A program made the translations under genes and the position numbers. A DNA stretch of 64,000 nt. Origin: Alphaproteobacteria bacterium. GTDB taxonomy: Bacteria > Pseudomonadota > Alphaproteobacteria > Caulobacterales > Hyphomonadaceae. Positions 29,559 through 37,815 of this stretch are shown here, piece by piece (within the stretch, counting starts at the first letter, position 1; each line of letters opens with the position of its first letter). The stretch covers positions 83,870-147,869 of the forward strand of contig WGLW01000021.1 of assembly GCA_016125405.1 (NCBI GenBank). Direction: 5' to 3'. The notes under the pieces are model-generated. The model ran no database searches. It was not told the origin of the DNA and saw nothing but the letters and a program-made list of their open reading frames with translations.

Positions 29559-30956
29559 GTGTCACATCCAAAAGATCTGGGTCAGATTAATGACTACCTA
29601 GATTCCGCCGCGTTGGCGTCGGACGATGACCAACTGTCGGCTTATGGCTATGTGGCGGTAAAGCTAAACGGAACATTCGCTCTTATTGGCGGCCGTGTGA
29701 TTTTCAATGTGGTAATGCCGACTCCGGCGCCATTTTCTTTTTTTAGCGACACGGTCATTGCAGAGTCGTTCCTTGTGCGCGGCACCGAAAAATCTCCTCG
29801 CGAAATTTTGGAAAGCCTCATTGAGGGCAAGATTTTTTCAACAAAGGAAGACGTGAGATTCGTGCCGAGAGACCAGAACTCGTTCGGAATTTCTCACTAC
29901 GCGCTTGGGCCTCCACCTCAAGGGCAAGTTCGCTTGAACTCTCTAAAAATCTTCGGGGCCGATCTGGCGGAGAAGGTGAACTATCCAGAGATAGCGTGGG
30001 ACCTTCGGTCACATGAAACTCCATACGATGGCCTTCCCGAGATTTTTGACGCGTGCGGGGTTTTGCATCCATCCGGTCCGCAGTCCGTGTTTGAAGTTGT
30101 TGCCCAAGTTCTAACTGCTATCGACACCGGTCGGTCCGTAGTGAACGGCGGAATCGCGACAATAGGCGTCAACGCTCTACACGGAGTTGACCTCGCCGAG
30201 GTTTCATTGGGGCTCAAGATTGCGGTTCCCAAGGGTGATGTCGAACGGCGCCAAGTACAAGCTGACCAGATGAATTGGCTGACTACCGACACAAAACAGG
30301 AAGGCACAGTTGAGATATCCGTGCCGACCGGAGCCGTAGTTGAATGCATTGCCTGCTATCGAGGAAGGGCGCTCCACTACTACTGGATCGCGGACCCAAG
30401 TGAGACGGCAAACGGTCGAAAAGTTTCTGTAGAAACGTTCGACGCTGGACTTAGCCGGTTCCAAGAATCCCTGAAATGGGAAAACGCGCGAGGCAGAAAT
30501 TCGCGGGACTTTGAGTCGGGGTTTTGTTCAATGCTGTGGATGCTCGGAGTTTCCCCACTACATTTTGATCGAGGGGGAAAAACGCAAGAGGCCGTCGATA
30601 TACTCTCCGTCGCCGGGGCCGATCAGATGATGCTGATAGAATGCACCGTTGGCATCCTAAAGGCCGAAGGGAAACTAGCCAACTTGATAGCAAGAACTGA
30701 GCGCCTGCGGAGGCAGTTTCGCGACAAAGGGCGAAATGTGGAACTGTTGCCCGTCATAGTCTCCCCAATGTCGCGCCAAGAACTGGCAAGCGAGCTTGCC
30801 GCTGCGGGCGCACATGGTGTGGCTGTGGTGGCACAAGAACAGCTTGCAGAACTACAAGCTCGCATTGATCGTCCAATCGACGCAAATGCAGTTTTTAAAG
30901 AAATCAAATCGTACGTCCCCGCCGATCCCAATGCGGTCGCGATCGACATTAACTAG
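29559..30956 (+). CDS. Lower-GC protein with PD-(D/E)XK-like C-terminal domain
   Basis: 465 residues from the GTG at 29559, which has GGGGGA upstream; another GTG at 29523 lacks one. The first 300 residues match nothing I know. The C-terminal part has a nuclease-like order: helix DFESGFCSMLWMLGV (E319), strand AVDIL (D347), strand MMLIECTVG (E361) and helix LANLIARTERLRRQF, as in Mrr-type PD-(D/E)XK folds. The usual E-x-K is E-C-T, so the lysine is missing or moved (K368 nearby). Base and codon use is clearly AT-richer than both neighbours, pointing to horizontal transfer. It could be an orphan defence nuclease or a degenerate relative. Confidence 0.7.
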   Translation: MSHPKDLGQINDYLDSAALASDDDQLSAYGYVAVKLNGTFALIGGRVIFNVVMPTPAPFSFFSDTVIAESFLVRGTEKSPREILESLIEGKIFSTKEDVRFVPRDQNSFGISHYALGPPPQGQVRLNSLKIFGADLAEKVNYPEIAWDLRSHETPYDGLPEIFDACGVLHPSGPQSVFEVVAQVLTAIDTGRSVVNGGIATIGVNALHGVDLAEVSLGLKIAVPKGDVERRQVQADQMNWLTTDTKQEGTVEISVPTGAVVECIACYRGRALHYYWIADPSETANGRKVSVETFDAGLSRFQESLKWENARGRNSRDFESGFCSMLWMLGVSPLHFDRGGKTQEAVDILSVAGADQMMLIECTVGILKAEGKLANLIARTERLRRQFRDKGRNVELLPVIVSPMSRQELASELAAAGAHGVAVVAQEQLAELQARIDRPIDANAVFKEIKSYVPADPNAVAIDIN

Positions 30957-31002
30957 AAACGCCCGATGTCATCTAAGCCTTGCTACGCTTGCACAACAGA
31001 CC

Positions 31003-31635
31003 CTACTCCGCCGGAACCAATCCCGGGCCGGGCTTCGGCGTTTGCGGCGAGGTTGGCGCGGGCGGCGGGGTTGGGCCGCCGAACAGGCCGTCCTTCGGAC
31101 AGGCGAGGCCCTGCAGGCGGCTCATGCGCTTGAGGCCGAGGTCCTGCACGGCGAGGCGGAGGCCGGTGTACGTCAGCTTGTAGCCTTCGTGGTAGGGATC
31201 GAAGCGGCGCGACGTGGCCGACCATGTCGCGATGAACTCGTCCACGCGCATCATGTACCACTCGATGCGGTCGAGCTGTTTGCGGCTGAGGCTCTTCTGT
31301 TCGTTGAGGCTGGAATAGAGGAAGCGCAGGCGCGCCACGAAGGGATGCAGCATCCACGCCTCGCGCTGGCCGTCCTGTTTCCAGACCGTGGGATAGGCGC
31401 GAGCGAACAGCTCTGACTGGCAGAGGATCAGCTCGTCCACGATGCGGGCCTTGAGCTTGCCCGTCGAACTGTTGAGCGAGAGCAGCCAGCCGAAGGCGAA
31501 GGTGAGGATCGTGAAGGCGCCGTTGCGCGCCAGGTCCGGGTCCGGCAGCAGGCTGTCGCCCTTGTCGTTCCAGAATGTGCGGAGGAGCCACGAGCCCGTG
31601 TGCGCCGCATCCACCCCCAGAAAGTGCCAGTGCAT
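31003..31635 (-). CDS. Uncharacterised cytoplasmic protein with Pro-rich tail
   Basis: 210 residues. GGGGGAG precedes the ATG. An N-terminal block (LGVDAAHTGSWLLRTFWNDKGDSLL) and a weakly hydrophobic stretch at about 42-55 are followed by helices rich in aromatic residues, and the last 25 residues are Pro/Thr/Gly-rich. No signal peptide. I do not recognise the family. Confidence 0.65.
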   Translation of the reverse strand: MHWHFLGVDAAHTGSWLLRTFWNDKGDSLLPDPDLARNGAFTILTFAFGWLLSLNSSTGKLKARIVDELILCQSELFARAYPTVWKQDGQREAWMLHPFVARLRFLYSSLNEQKSLSRKQLDRIEWYMMRVDEFIATWSATSRRFDPYHEGYKLTYTGLRLAVQDLGLKRMSRLQGLACPKDGLFGGPTPPPAPTSPQTPKPGPGLVPAE

Positions 31636-31781
31636 CGCCGGCTCCCCCCTCGTTTAACCAACACCCGGGAGCGTTCTAGCAGCAAGATTGCGGGGCGCCG
31701 AGTCTGGGTGGCCGGGGAAGTTGAAGCGGGAAGGTGCGCGGCGGCTCGCGCGGGGGGCGCGATGCGGCTAGTCTGGCACCC

Positions 31782-31991
31782 ATGACACAGGAAGACCGCC
31801 TCGACGCCCTTGAGATGCGCATCGTCCACCAGGACGCGACCATCGACGAGCTCAACGCCACGGTGACGGAGCAGTGGAAGGCCATCGACCGGCTGTCGCG
31901 GGAGGTCGCGTTCCTGAGGGACCAGCTGGCCGCAGCCGAAACCGCGCCCGGCCGCGACCCGCGCGAGGAGCCGCCCCCGCCGCATTACTAG
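31782..31991 (+). CDS. slyX: SlyX-family protein
   Basis: 69 residues. An N-terminal coiled coil (TQEDRLDALEMRIVHQD..IDELNATVTEQW..IDRLSREVAFLRDQL) and the hallmark ending PPPPHY identify SlyX. The family consists of small coiled-coil cytoplasmic proteins of unsettled function. The ATG at 31782 gives the family N-terminus; the ribosome site is weak. Confidence 0.92.
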   Translation: MTQEDRLDALEMRIVHQDATIDELNATVTEQWKAIDRLSREVAFLRDQLAAAETAPGRDPREEPPPPHY

Positions 31992-32089
31992 CGCGTGCGG
32001 TTTGCCTGACCCTGCGTCCACTCTTGTTGTCTGAGCTTCAGACAGGCGGGGCTAGCCTGCCCTCATCGACGACAGAGGGGGATCTCAAC

Positions 32090-33349
32090 ATGCGTCTTTC
32101 AGTTCAACCGGCTGGCCGTATTACGGCGCTGGTCCTGCAGGCCTGCGCGGTCTTCGCATTCCTGTTCACGGCCTCGCCATCCGCGCACGCGCAGGCCGTC
32201 ATCGAGGAAGCGCCTGCGACCTATACCGGCGCGATGGGCTGTCCCTCCGGGTCGTTTCTCGACATCGGCCGCGGCGATTGCTGGAGCTGTCCGCCCAACG
32301 CCCCGGCGCGCACCATCTTTGCGGTGACCAGCGCGGACGCCTGCGAGGCGCCGCTGCACGAGGAATTCCGCCGCGCCACGGGTCCGAAAAATCCCACGGG
32401 CCTGATCCACACCGACTGTCAGCCGGGCTGGTTCCTCGATATCGGGCTGGGCAAATGCTATTCGTGCAATGGCTATAACCGCACCGCCTATCCGATCTCG
32501 AACCCGCGCGCGTGCTCGCGGCTGGTTCCCGCCCGGCGCGCGCGTGCGAAACTGGAGCGGGCTTCGGCCTACTGTCCGCCGGGATCGTTCCAGCACCTGC
32601 TGACGGGGCGCTGCTATAGCTGCCCGCCGGACATGGACCGCAACCTGCGCACCGGCGCTGATCCCAGCACGTTCAACGCCTGCTCGCTGACCGAGGCCGG
32701 CAAGGCACGGCGGCTCGGTCTCGCCAAGGCCGAAGAGCTGGCGCCGCAGATGGTCCAGGCCATGCTGGCCTCGCTGACGCTGTCGAACGACTCAAGCACC
32801 ACGACACGGCTGAAGAACCATGACGATGCGCTGGCGGCGGATGCGGAGCGGGCGACCGGCGCCAATCCATGCGCGCTCGACGCCTTCAACACCTGGTCGC
32901 TCGGCGGCACCGCGGACGTCAACGCCATCATCGGCGCCGCGCTGGACACCGGCATGGCGGTGGACATCCGCAAGCCGGCGCGCGAAGGCCGCACGCCACA
33001 GCGCAACGCCTACTGGTATGGCGCGGTCAGCTACAGCATCGGCCTCAACGCCGGCGGCAGCGCGGGCGTCAACTATGGCTGCTGGATCGACGACAACAAC
33101 CACATCGGCGGCGATTATCACGGCTTCGTCTTCGACCCGCTGGAGATCGGCGAACTCGCCACCGCGCTCAAGGCCGCCAAGGGCGGCGAACATCTCAAGG
33201 ACGCCTTCAAGACCTCCGGCGCCTCGCTCGCATTCGGCGTGTGGTTCGACTATGACTGGCGCTTCCTTGGAGTCACCATGACGCCGGCCTATGGCCGTGG
33301 CATTTCCATCGGTGGATATTCCAAGGGAACGACGCTGCAGATCCCCTGA
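32090..33349 (+). CDS. Secreted protein with three Cys-rich modules
   Basis: 419 residues from the ATG at 32090, which has AGAGGGGG upstream. A signal peptide ends at about residue 35 (SAHAQ). Three modules follow, each C-x12-C-x2-C-x15-19-C: C51/64/67/85, C110/123/126/142 and C162/175/178/198, with consensus CPxGSFLDIGxGxCxSC. A helical linker (about 200-250) leads to a C-terminal Gly/aromatic beta-rich region (YGAVSYSIGLNAGGSAGVNYGCWIDDNNHIGG). The cysteine spacing fits disulfide-bonded or metal-binding knuckles outside the cytoplasm. Function unknown. A cupin lipoprotein follows 22 bases later. Confidence 0.8.
   Translation: MRLSVQPAGRITALVLQACAVFAFLFTASPSAHAQAVIEEAPATYTGAMGCPSGSFLDIGRGDCWSCPPNAPARTIFAVTSADACEAPLHEEFRRATGPKNPTGLIHTDCQPGWFLDIGLGKCYSCNGYNRTAYPISNPRACSRLVPARRARAKLERASAYCPPGSFQHLLTGRCYSCPPDMDRNLRTGADPSTFNACSLTEAGKARRLGLAKAEELAPQMVQAMLASLTLSNDSSTTTRLKNHDDALAADAERATGANPCALDAFNTWSLGGTADVNAIIGAALDTGMAVDIRKPAREGRTPQRNAYWYGAVSYSIGLNAGGSAGVNYGCWIDDNNHIGGDYHGFVFDPLEIGELATALKAAKGGEHLKDAFKTSGASLAFGVWFDYDWRFLGVTMTPAYGRGISIGGYSKGTTLQIP
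32240..32683 (+). repeat. Three divergent Cys-rich coding repeats
   Basis: The DNA encodes residues 51-198 of the secreted protein: three modules of 33-37 residues with four cysteines at matching positions, separated by spacers. The spacing of the first three cysteines (x12, x2) is identical in all three copies. Divergence between copies suggests old duplications. Confidence 0.8.
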
Positions 33350-33371
33350 GACCGTCGGCCCGGAGACGCCC

Positions 33372-33812
33372 ATGCGCACCGCCCTGCTCGCCCTTGCCCT
33401 CCTTGCAGGCAGCAGTGTCGGCGGTTGCGCGCACGCGCCCACCGCCGCTTCGGCCAGCGCGTGGACGGAGGGCGTCAACTTCGCCGCGATGGGAAACGCG
33501 GAGAAGGCCGAGGCGACGTATCTTGTGGGCTCGGGCCGGACCGCGGCGCTTTATACGATCCGCGTACATATCGCAAAAGGCGGTCGTATCGCGCCGCACA
33601 CCCATCCCGATACGCGCATCCTCACCATCGTATCGGGCGAGGTCTATTACGGCTTCGGCGAGACGGTCGACCTCGCCAACGCGAAGCTCTATCGCGCGGG
33701 CGACGTGCTGAGCGTGCCGGCGGGCAAGCCGCATTGGGCCGAGGCGTCGACCAGCGACGTCGTCTACCAGGAAGCCGGCATGGGGCCGACGGCGTTGACG
33801 CCCGTAAAGTAG
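33372..33812 (+). CDS. Cupin-domain lipoprotein
   Basis: 146 residues from the ATG at 33372. The signal peptide ends in lipobox SVGGC, so Cys19 is lipidated. The cupin has both motifs: GGRIAPHTHPDTRILTIVSGEVYYGFG (metal-binding His-x-His and Glu) and the second motif AGDVLSVPAGKPHWAE. It is a small-molecule-binding or metal enzyme in the envelope; ligand unknown. It follows the Cys-module gene by 22 bases and is likely in the same operon. Confidence 0.85.
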   Translation: MRTALLALALLAGSSVGGCAHAPTAASASAWTEGVNFAAMGNAEKAEATYLVGSGRTAALYTIRVHIAKGGRIAPHTHPDTRILTIVSGEVYYGFGETVDLANAKLYRAGDVLSVPAGKPHWAEASTSDVVYQEAGMGPTALTPVK

Positions 33813-33835
33813 CCGGGCGTCAGACGGTCCGCCGC

Positions 33836-34786
33836 TTATTTCCGCGTGAAGGTCCACTTCGCGGTGAGCACGCCCTTCTCGCCGAGCAGCGCATCGTCGA
33901 TCTCGCGCGAGAACGTGCCCGAGGCCGAGCGGCATTCGCCGCACGTGACCTTCACCGGCACGTTGGAGACCTGCGACAGCGTCTCGCGGCGGCCGATGGC
34001 CTCCGTTCCGGTCTTGATGCCCTTGCCGGCGGAGGTGACCGTCTTCGTCGCCTTCACATAGCCGGGGAACGGCGCCACCACCATCAGCGTGCCGGCCTGG
34101 TAGTCGATCTCGGCGTGAGCCTCCGAGGCGAAGCTTTCCGATGTGCTGTCCGTCAGCTTGCCCGCGCCCTTGATCGTGGTGTCGTAGGCGCACGGCGTTT
34201 CGTTGCGGAGCGAGCAGGCCGCATCGAAATAAGCCTGGTGCGCGCTTTCATCCACCGTGTACGAGCCGGTCTGCTTGCCGGTGTTGAAAGCCTGGTAGCG
34301 CGTCTTGATGGGAACGCTCGCAGCCGCGCCGTTGGCCCGCGCGTTCTTCATGGCGGCCGAGTTCGGATCGACGCCTTGCGCCATCTTCATCACTTCGCGC
34401 TGCAGGCACGCCTCGTCGTCGCCGCACTTGGCCGCCGCGGCCTGCGCCGCCGCCATCATCGGCGCCATGTCCTTCGCCGCCGCCTGAGCCGAAGCCTGGC
34501 GCTGGGCGATCTGGGCCTCGCCGCTGCCGTCTGACTTGTGCAGGCCCGGCACCGGAGACATCACCTCCGCCGGCATGGTCGCCGAAATCTCGTAGCGGTC
34601 GGCCACCGCCCATTTGAGATGCCGTTCGTGGGAGGCCGGGATGTCCTCGCCCGATCCCTTGAACTCGTAGACCACGGTGAGCGTCGCGACCGACTTCGGC
34701 GGCGAGGGCGTTTCCGTGAGTCCCCCTTGCGCAAACAGACACCCGCCACCGAGAACGGCGGCGAACCGAACCAGCAAACCCTTCAT
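33836..34786 (-). CDS. Uncharacterised exported protein
   Basis: 316 residues from the ATG at 34786, which has GGGAG upstream. An N-terminal hydrophobic stretch (LLVRFAAVLGGGCLFAQ) suggests a signal peptide or a lipoprotein variant. The middle is Ala/Met-rich and helical (residues about 95-155, likely coiled coil, with a Cys pair in KCGDDEACL); the C-terminal half is beta-like with VTCGECRSASGTF. No family recognised. It converges on the cupin gene. Confidence 0.65.
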   Translation of the reverse strand: MKGLLVRFAAVLGGGCLFAQGGLTETPSPPKSVATLTVVYEFKGSGEDIPASHERHLKWAVADRYEISATMPAEVMSPVPGLHKSDGSGEAQIAQRQASAQAAAKDMAPMMAAAQAAAAKCGDDEACLQREVMKMAQGVDPNSAAMKNARANGAAASVPIKTRYQAFNTGKQTGSYTVDESAHQAYFDAACSLRNETPCAYDTTIKGAGKLTDSTSESFASEAHAEIDYQAGTLMVVAPFPGYVKATKTVTSAGKGIKTGTEAIGRRETLSQVSNVPVKVTCGECRSASGTFSREIDDALLGEKGVLTAKWTFTRK

Positions 34787-34954
34787 GCGATGATGCTCCC
34801 AACGCCCCCCGGGAACCGGGCAGCGGCGGCACGCTAGCAATGGCCCAAATCGGCGCCAATGGAGCTTTGACAGGCCGGCGCACAGCAGCCGTTCAAGGAA
34901 CCCGGCGGCGGGTCAGGCCGTTTGTTCAGACGGGGGATGAAGAAGGCGTTCGCC

Positions 34955-35155
34955 ATGGCTGACGGCAATCTCATCGGGCGTGCTCCGCCCTTCGACTGGT
35001 CCACGGCAGGCCGGCCGATGACCCCCGAACAGGCCGCCGAGCTGCGGGCGCTGGCCGAGGCCGCGCACCTTCCGGCCGCTTTCGATGAAAGCCTGACACG
35101 GGGCGAGGCGGCCCTTCGCGTTCATGCCCTGCGGGCCGAACTGGCGCGTCCCTGA
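34955..35155 (+). CDS. DUF3072 small protein
   Basis: 66 residues with the DUF3072 pattern: FDWSTAGRPMTPEQAAELRALAEAA, then FDESLTRGEAALRVHALRAEL. The family is tiny, helical and of unknown function. The ATG at 34955 is chosen for the GAAGG 9 bases upstream; in-frame ATGs at 34922 and 34937 have poorer ribosome sites. Confidence 0.8.
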   Translation: MADGNLIGRAPPFDWSTAGRPMTPEQAAELRALAEAAHLPAAFDESLTRGEAALRVHALRAELARP

Positions 35156-35182
35156 CCCCTACCCGCTCAATGGCCCGCCCGC

Positions 35183-35347
35183 TTAATGGTGGGTGACAAG
35201 GTCCATCAGCAGCAGGGCGACAGCGCCCAGACCCAGCGCGCCCAGAAGGGCGAATACGGCGGCGAGGTCCGGCTCGCCCGCCCAGCCCCAGGAATTGCGG
35301 GTTTTATCGTCGTGGGGGGTGTTTGTCAGTTTGGGAGATTCGGCCAT
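35183..35347 (-). CDS. 54-residue single-span membrane protein
   Basis: A short ORF with GGAG 9 bases before its ATG. It has a polar N-terminus (MAESPKLTNTPHDDKTRNSW) and one hydrophobic helix, about residues 29-50 (AAVFALLGALGLGAVALLLM), ending DLVTHH. The clean segment and ribosome site favour a real small membrane protein over chance. Function unknown. Confidence 0.65.
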   Translation of the reverse strand: MAESPKLTNTPHDDKTRNSWGWAGEPDLAAVFALLGALGLGAVALLLMDLVTHH

Positions 35348-35453
35348 GGCATGGGCTCCAGAAGACCTGCGTCTCCTCCGGACCCGCCCGAACTTTTATC
35401 CTACGCCTTTGCGGGGGAAATTGCACGCCTGCCGGGCGCCGGCGCCTGCCGCT

Positions 35454-35467
35454 GACTCATATGAGTC
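35454..35467. promoter_or_regulatory. 14-bp perfect palindrome
   Basis: GACTCATATGAGTC, in the divergent gap between the 54-residue membrane protein and the 74-residue gene. It could be an operator; no other copy was seen nearby. A GGCGCCGGCGCC run just upstream is also self-complementary, so structure by base composition is an alternative. Confidence 0.3.
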
Positions 35468-35610
35468 CGGAAAGCCACATATCGCCGGACGGATGCATTC
35501 CTGACTGCATCTTAATCCGGCGTGCACCGTTTTCGCCTTATTCGAATCGTTGTTTCGGTAGAACCGGAGCACGGGAAGCGCTTCGGACGTCACCGACGGA
35601 GAGTTGCGTA

Positions 35611-35835
35611 ATGTCGCTTCAGGAATGCACCCAGGCCCTTCAGACGGTTGGGCAGATCCGGATCAACGGCGGAGAGTTTTCCGCAGCTGAACTGGAAGCC
35701 GCCGCCGCCGCCGCGCGCGAGGCTCATGCCCGGCTCTTCGTCTACAACCTGAAAGGCCTCAGCTGCGCCGAGATCGGCCGCATCGCCGAAGCCGGCGGCC
35801 GCCAAGTCTATTTCGACGACATCCGCCTCATCTAG
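35611..35835 (+). CDS. 74-residue uncharacterised protein
   Basis: The ATG at 35611 is preceded by GGAGAG. The sequence has an Ala-rich central helix (SAAELEAAAAAAREAHARLFVYNLKGL) and ends GGRQVYFDDIRLI. No signal peptide, membrane segment or known motif. The length and ribosome site suggest a real small cytoplasmic protein. Confidence 0.55.
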   Translation: MSLQECTQALQTVGQIRINGGEFSAAELEAAAAAAREAHARLFVYNLKGLSCAEIGRIAEAGGRQVYFDDIRLI

Positions 35836-35943
35836 TCAGACCAAAAGGACGTCGGCGTCCCGGCCCTTATCGTGCGGGTTTGCCGGGCACGCCTATGGCC
35901 GCTATGCCTGTGCATCGAGACAGCCACAGGGGACGGCCGCTCC

Positions 35944-37815
35944 ATGCATCTCATCCGCACGATCGCCGCAGCGCTCGCCTTTGCTGTCCTCGCCGCTGGC
36001 TGCGGCCAGGTAAAGTCCGCCGCCATCGCGCCTGTACAGACGAACGCGAAGGCGATGCAGGCCCGCATCGAGAAGATGCGATCAGCAACCTTCAAGCTGA
36101 AAGCCGACAAGCCTGCTGATATGGCCGCCCTCGCCGCGGCCATGCCGAAGACGCTCGCGCTCACCTGGGACAAGCTCCAGCTGGACGAGGCCACCGGCGC
36201 AACCGTGCTGACCGGCGCGAAACTCAGCCAGACGGATGGCGGCGCAACGCTTGTTACAGCCGACAAGCTGAGCGTGTGGGGACTGGATGTCGATCTTCTC
36301 CGCGCGCGGTTCGCCGGTCAGCGGCTTCAGGAAACCGCGCCCCTTGCCCGGCGCATCGAAGCAGAAGGCCTGAAGTTGAACTTTGCATCCCTGCTTGGCG
36401 ACACGATGTCGGCCTATGAAAAATCACTCGGCCGGCTTGCCTCGCCGGCAGGGGCTCCCGTGCCTGTGCTCAAACTGGACGCGGATACGACCACCTACAC
36501 GGCCACCGTCGGCCGCATCGTTGTGGACGATCTGAGATTGCGACCCTGGGAGCTGAAGACCCGCAAGCTGGACGACGGGAACGAATGGGCGACAGCCCTG
36601 CCCGCTGTTCAAACCTTGGTGGCCGGCTTCCGGTCCATCGCGCTCGACACGCTGGTTTATTACGACACATCGACCGAAGCGGCGCTCAGCATCGATGGCG
36701 CGCCCTCCACAGTTTCTGTCCAGATCAAGGATGCCGGCGTGCGGGGCATGCGCGGCGGAGATGTTGACTTCGCCTCGATCGACGGAACGGCAATGAACAT
36801 GTCGATGCCGGCCTCCACGCTGGGGCCGGCGACCAAATTAACGGCCTCTGTCGATCGCGAGTCGCTGTCTGCGGTCCGGCTCGACAAGCTGGCCGGCTAT
36901 CTCGCGCGCGGAGAGATGCCGCCCCGCACCGAAACCAGCCTGCTGAGCCTAGGCGTCTTGTCCTATGACGGGTTCAGGGAGGCGGTCGGTGGGCACGACC
37001 TGTTCAGCGTCAAATCCGTCATGCTTGACGGATCGGGATTCTACTGGGCGATCCCCACGCATGCCCGACTGAAAATAACGGGCGTCACGTATGACGTGGA
37101 TGGCTTCATGTCTTACATGCGTGAGGCCATGGGAGCGACCAATCCGGAATACGCCAAGGATCTCGATCCCCGGATAATCGAAGCGCTCAACCGTCACGGC
37201 CTGGCGAAGCCCACGATGGACATGGAGGGCGGCTGGGACTGGGATGCGACCACCGGCGCCGCGCATCTGGATGGCCGGTACAGCCTGAACGGCTATCTCG
37301 ACCTCGATTTCAAGGCGGATGGCGCCCTGCCCAACTTCAAGAACGTTTCCGATCTCATTCCCGGCGGGTTTGAAACCGCGAAGCAGGACGAGCTGTCCGC
37401 CCTGTTCCAGAAAGACATGCTTGTGAAATCCGCCGAGATGAACCTGACCGACAAGGGCGGGCTGGATAACGGCTTCCAGCTCGCCGTCGAGATCATGGCC
37501 CTGCTGCCCGCGGACCAGCAGCAATCGCTTGGACCGCTCAGAAACGCGACGCCGGCGTCGCTGCGTCAGCTGGCGTATTCAGCGGTCTACATGGCTGCCG
37601 ACGAATACGCCAAGACGGAGCCCCGCCAGCGCGAGATGATGCGCAGCGTCGCCGCGTTCATCGAAAAGGGCGGCGCCCTTCACCTGCGCATCGAACCCGA
37701 CAAACCCTTGCCGCTCTCCCAGCTGGGCGGCGGCATGAGTTCGTCGCAGGAGTTGCTCGACATGCTCCACCTGACGCTGGTCAACGACCCGCCGGCGGGC
37801 GCGAAGAAGAATTAG
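35944..37815 (+). CDS. Large lipoprotein of unknown function
   Basis: 623 residues from the ATG at 35944. The signal peptide ends in lipobox LAAGC, so Cys19 is lipidated. The mature part is a long alternating-strand protein with repeated phrases of the kind [22 protein letters not shown] and [22 protein letters not shown], somewhat like AsmA/DUF945-type envelope proteins but without a match I can name. It ends in the TTAG shared with the stop of the convergent alaS gene. Confidence 0.75.
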   Translation: MHLIRTIAAALAFAVLAAGCGQVKSAAIAPVQTNAKAMQARIEKMRSATFKLKADKPADMAALAAAMPKTLALTWDKLQLDEATGATVLTGAKLSQTDGGATLVTADKLSVWGLDVDLLRARFAGQRLQETAPLARRIEAEGLKLNFASLLGDTMSAYEKSLGRLASPAGAPVPVLKLDADTTTYTATVGRIVVDDLRLRPWELKTRKLDDGNEWATALPAVQTLVAGFRSIALDTLVYYDTSTEAALSIDGAPSTVSVQIKDAGVRGMRGGDVDFASIDGTAMNMSMPASTLGPATKLTASVDRESLSAVRLDKLAGYLARGEMPPRTETSLLSLGVLSYDGFREAVGGHDLFSVKSVMLDGSGFYWAIPTHARLKITGVTYDVDGFMSYMREAMGATNPEYAKDLDPRIIEALNRHGLAKPTMDMEGGWDWDATTGAAHLDGRYSLNGYLDLDFKADGALPNFKNVSDLIPGGFETAKQDELSALFQKDMLVKSAEMNLTDKGGLDNGFQLAVEIMALLPADQQQSLGPLRNATPASLRQLAYSAVYMAADEYAKTEPRQREMMRSVAAFIEKGGALHLRIEPDKPLPLSQLGGGMSSSQELLDMLHLTLVNDPPAGAKKN

